18,000 nucleotides of DNA from Owenia fusiformis (taxonomy: Eukaryota > Annelida > Polychaeta > Sabellida > Oweniidae), in NCBI GenBank assembly GCA_903813345.2, contig CAIIXF020000375.1, forward strand, positions 1-18,000. Direction: 5' to 3'. Under the pieces are notes generated by a model that was given only the letters and a program-made list of their open reading frames with translations, was not told where the DNA came from and did not search any database. Position 1 is the first letter of the stretch, and every line of letters starts with the position of its first letter. This document shows, piece by piece, positions 16,972 through 18,000 of the stretch. The position numbers and the translations under genes are program-made.

Positions 16972-18000
16972 AAATCTAGGTCAAATTTATAGTTTTCCTT
17001 ATTTTTACGATTCTGACACTACACTTTAATAATCTGCTTCAAAATTTTGTATACAGATAGCAAAGAGTGTGCTAATAGTGTAAGCCTTTTGCCGTCAGAA
17101 AGTATTTTGACCCACTTTTGAGATATGGTGTCCGAAAAGTAGGTCAAAATAAAAAGTTCTCCAAATTTAACGTATGAGTTATGAATTAAGAGTAGAATTT
17201 TCTCAGGAATCCGAATCTGCAAATCAAATTCCGATCCGACTTTCGGTTCGGAAGTTATGGCGTTTTGAAAGCTCAAAAATCGCTAAATTTGGTGCCTATG
17301 TTAAGTCAATGGGAAAAAAGACTTTTTCGAAGTGTAAAATACAAGATATAGACTGAGTACAGCTTAATATAATGAATGCTTATAAAAGAAGGGAACCTAA
17401 AAAGCTACATAGCTTCAAAATTTGGACACCAAAATGCCTAGGTCAAAATCTAGGTCAAATTCATAGTTTTTCCTTATTTTAACGATTCTGACACTACACT
17501 TTAATAATTTACTTCAAAATTTTGTATACAGGTAGCAAAGAGTGTGCTAATAGTGTTAGCCTTTTGCCGTCAGAAAGTATTTTGACCCACTTTTGAGATA
17601 TGGTGTCCGAAAAGTAGGTCAAAATAAAAATTTCTCCAAATTTAACGTATGAGCTATGAATTAAGGGTAGAATTTTCTGAGGAATCTGAATCTGCAAACC
17701 AAATTTCGATCCGACTGCCGGTTCGGATGTTATGGCGTTTTGAAATCTCAAAAATCGCTAAATTTGGTGCCCCATGTTAAGTCAATGGGAAAAAAGACTT
17801 TTTCGAAGTGTAAAGTACAAGATATAGACTGGGTACAGCTCAACATAATGAACTTTTGTGAAAGAAGGGGACCTCAAAAGCTACATAGCTTCAAAATTTG
17901 GACACAAAAATGCCTAGGTCAAAATCTAGGTCAAATTCATAGTTTTTCCTTATTTTTATGATTCTGACACTACACTTTAATAATTTTCTTCAAAATTTTA
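16972..18000 (+). repeat. E8 core: ~476-bp monomers, cut by window edge
   Basis: A partial monomer (16972-17115) is followed by a full one from 17116 and another from 17591 that runs to the window end. The 80-85-codon minus-strand frame is intact in the two monomers at 17019-17276 and 17509-17751. Confidence 0.9.

Larger units (their letters stand above)
16839..18000 (+). mobile_element. Composite element E8, 3' part beyond window
   Basis: The leader resembles E1 (CTTTCCGAACC, TTCTCAGCAACTAGAAG). After the AGGTCA box it passes straight into the second half of a 476-bp monomer instead of the usual ~150-base leader body, so part of the leader and of the first monomer was lost. Monomer starts at 17116 and 17591; the window ends inside the second. 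No tail or terminus is visible and no protein is encoded. Confidence 0.45.

Overview
This window looks like eukaryotic, AT-rich, gene-free repeat DNA. In 18 kb I find no open frame longer than about 108 codons. I see no rRNA, tRNA, recognisable protein domain or CRISPR array. The short frames present are by-products of repeated DNA: the same ~80-codon minus-strand frame and the same 60-83-codon frames recur only because the DNA recurs. The style (AGGTCA-rich satellite units, pyrimidine microsatellites, minisatellites, hairpin-ended repeats) suggests an invertebrate or protist genome. I cannot name the organism, and a repeat-laden giant bacterium is a less likely alternative.

Layout. Positions 1-324 are apparently single-copy flank with one GC-rich hairpin. 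From about 325 to the end the window is a head-to-tail series of related composite units on the + strand: E1 325-2132, E2 2133-3960, E3 6829-8586, E4 8587-11432, E5 11433-13302, E6 13303-15350, E7 15351-16838 and E8 16839-18000 (cut by the window edge). Between E2 and E3 lies a different, more GC- and CpG-rich block: four apparently identical 717-bp tandem copies (3961-6828).

Each E unit follows one grammar: (1) a 5' leader, in some units with hairpins TAGACTCCAGAT/ATCTGGAGTCTA and a T/C-rich tract; (2) a box of AGGTCA motifs, usually including AGGTCAAAGGTCA; (3) a core of about 476-bp monomers that always starts and normally ends at the same phase; (4) a 3' tail that is either a CTACTTACTCAG-type minisatellite or a TGACTCAGC-containing tail, once with a TATCC minisatellite; (5) an invariant terminus of TCTGGAGTCT, a 9-10 bp palindrome around AAATTGAAC..GTTCAATTT, 5-7 bases, then CTAG followed by T.

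The terminus (hairpin, short spacer, CTRR, then T) is the classical signature of the 3' end of Helitron rolling-circle transposons. Central tandem repeats, microsatellites and subterminal inverted repeats also fit the non-autonomous Helentron/HINE-like kind. My main inference is that the window is a tandem array of non-autonomous Helitron-like elements whose cores have become satellite DNA, with a second related family (the 717-bp units) sitting exactly at an element junction in exactly four copies. No Rep/helicase is encoded here, so any activity would need enzymes from elsewhere. The satellite organisation and the motifs are seen directly; the transposon assignment is an inference.
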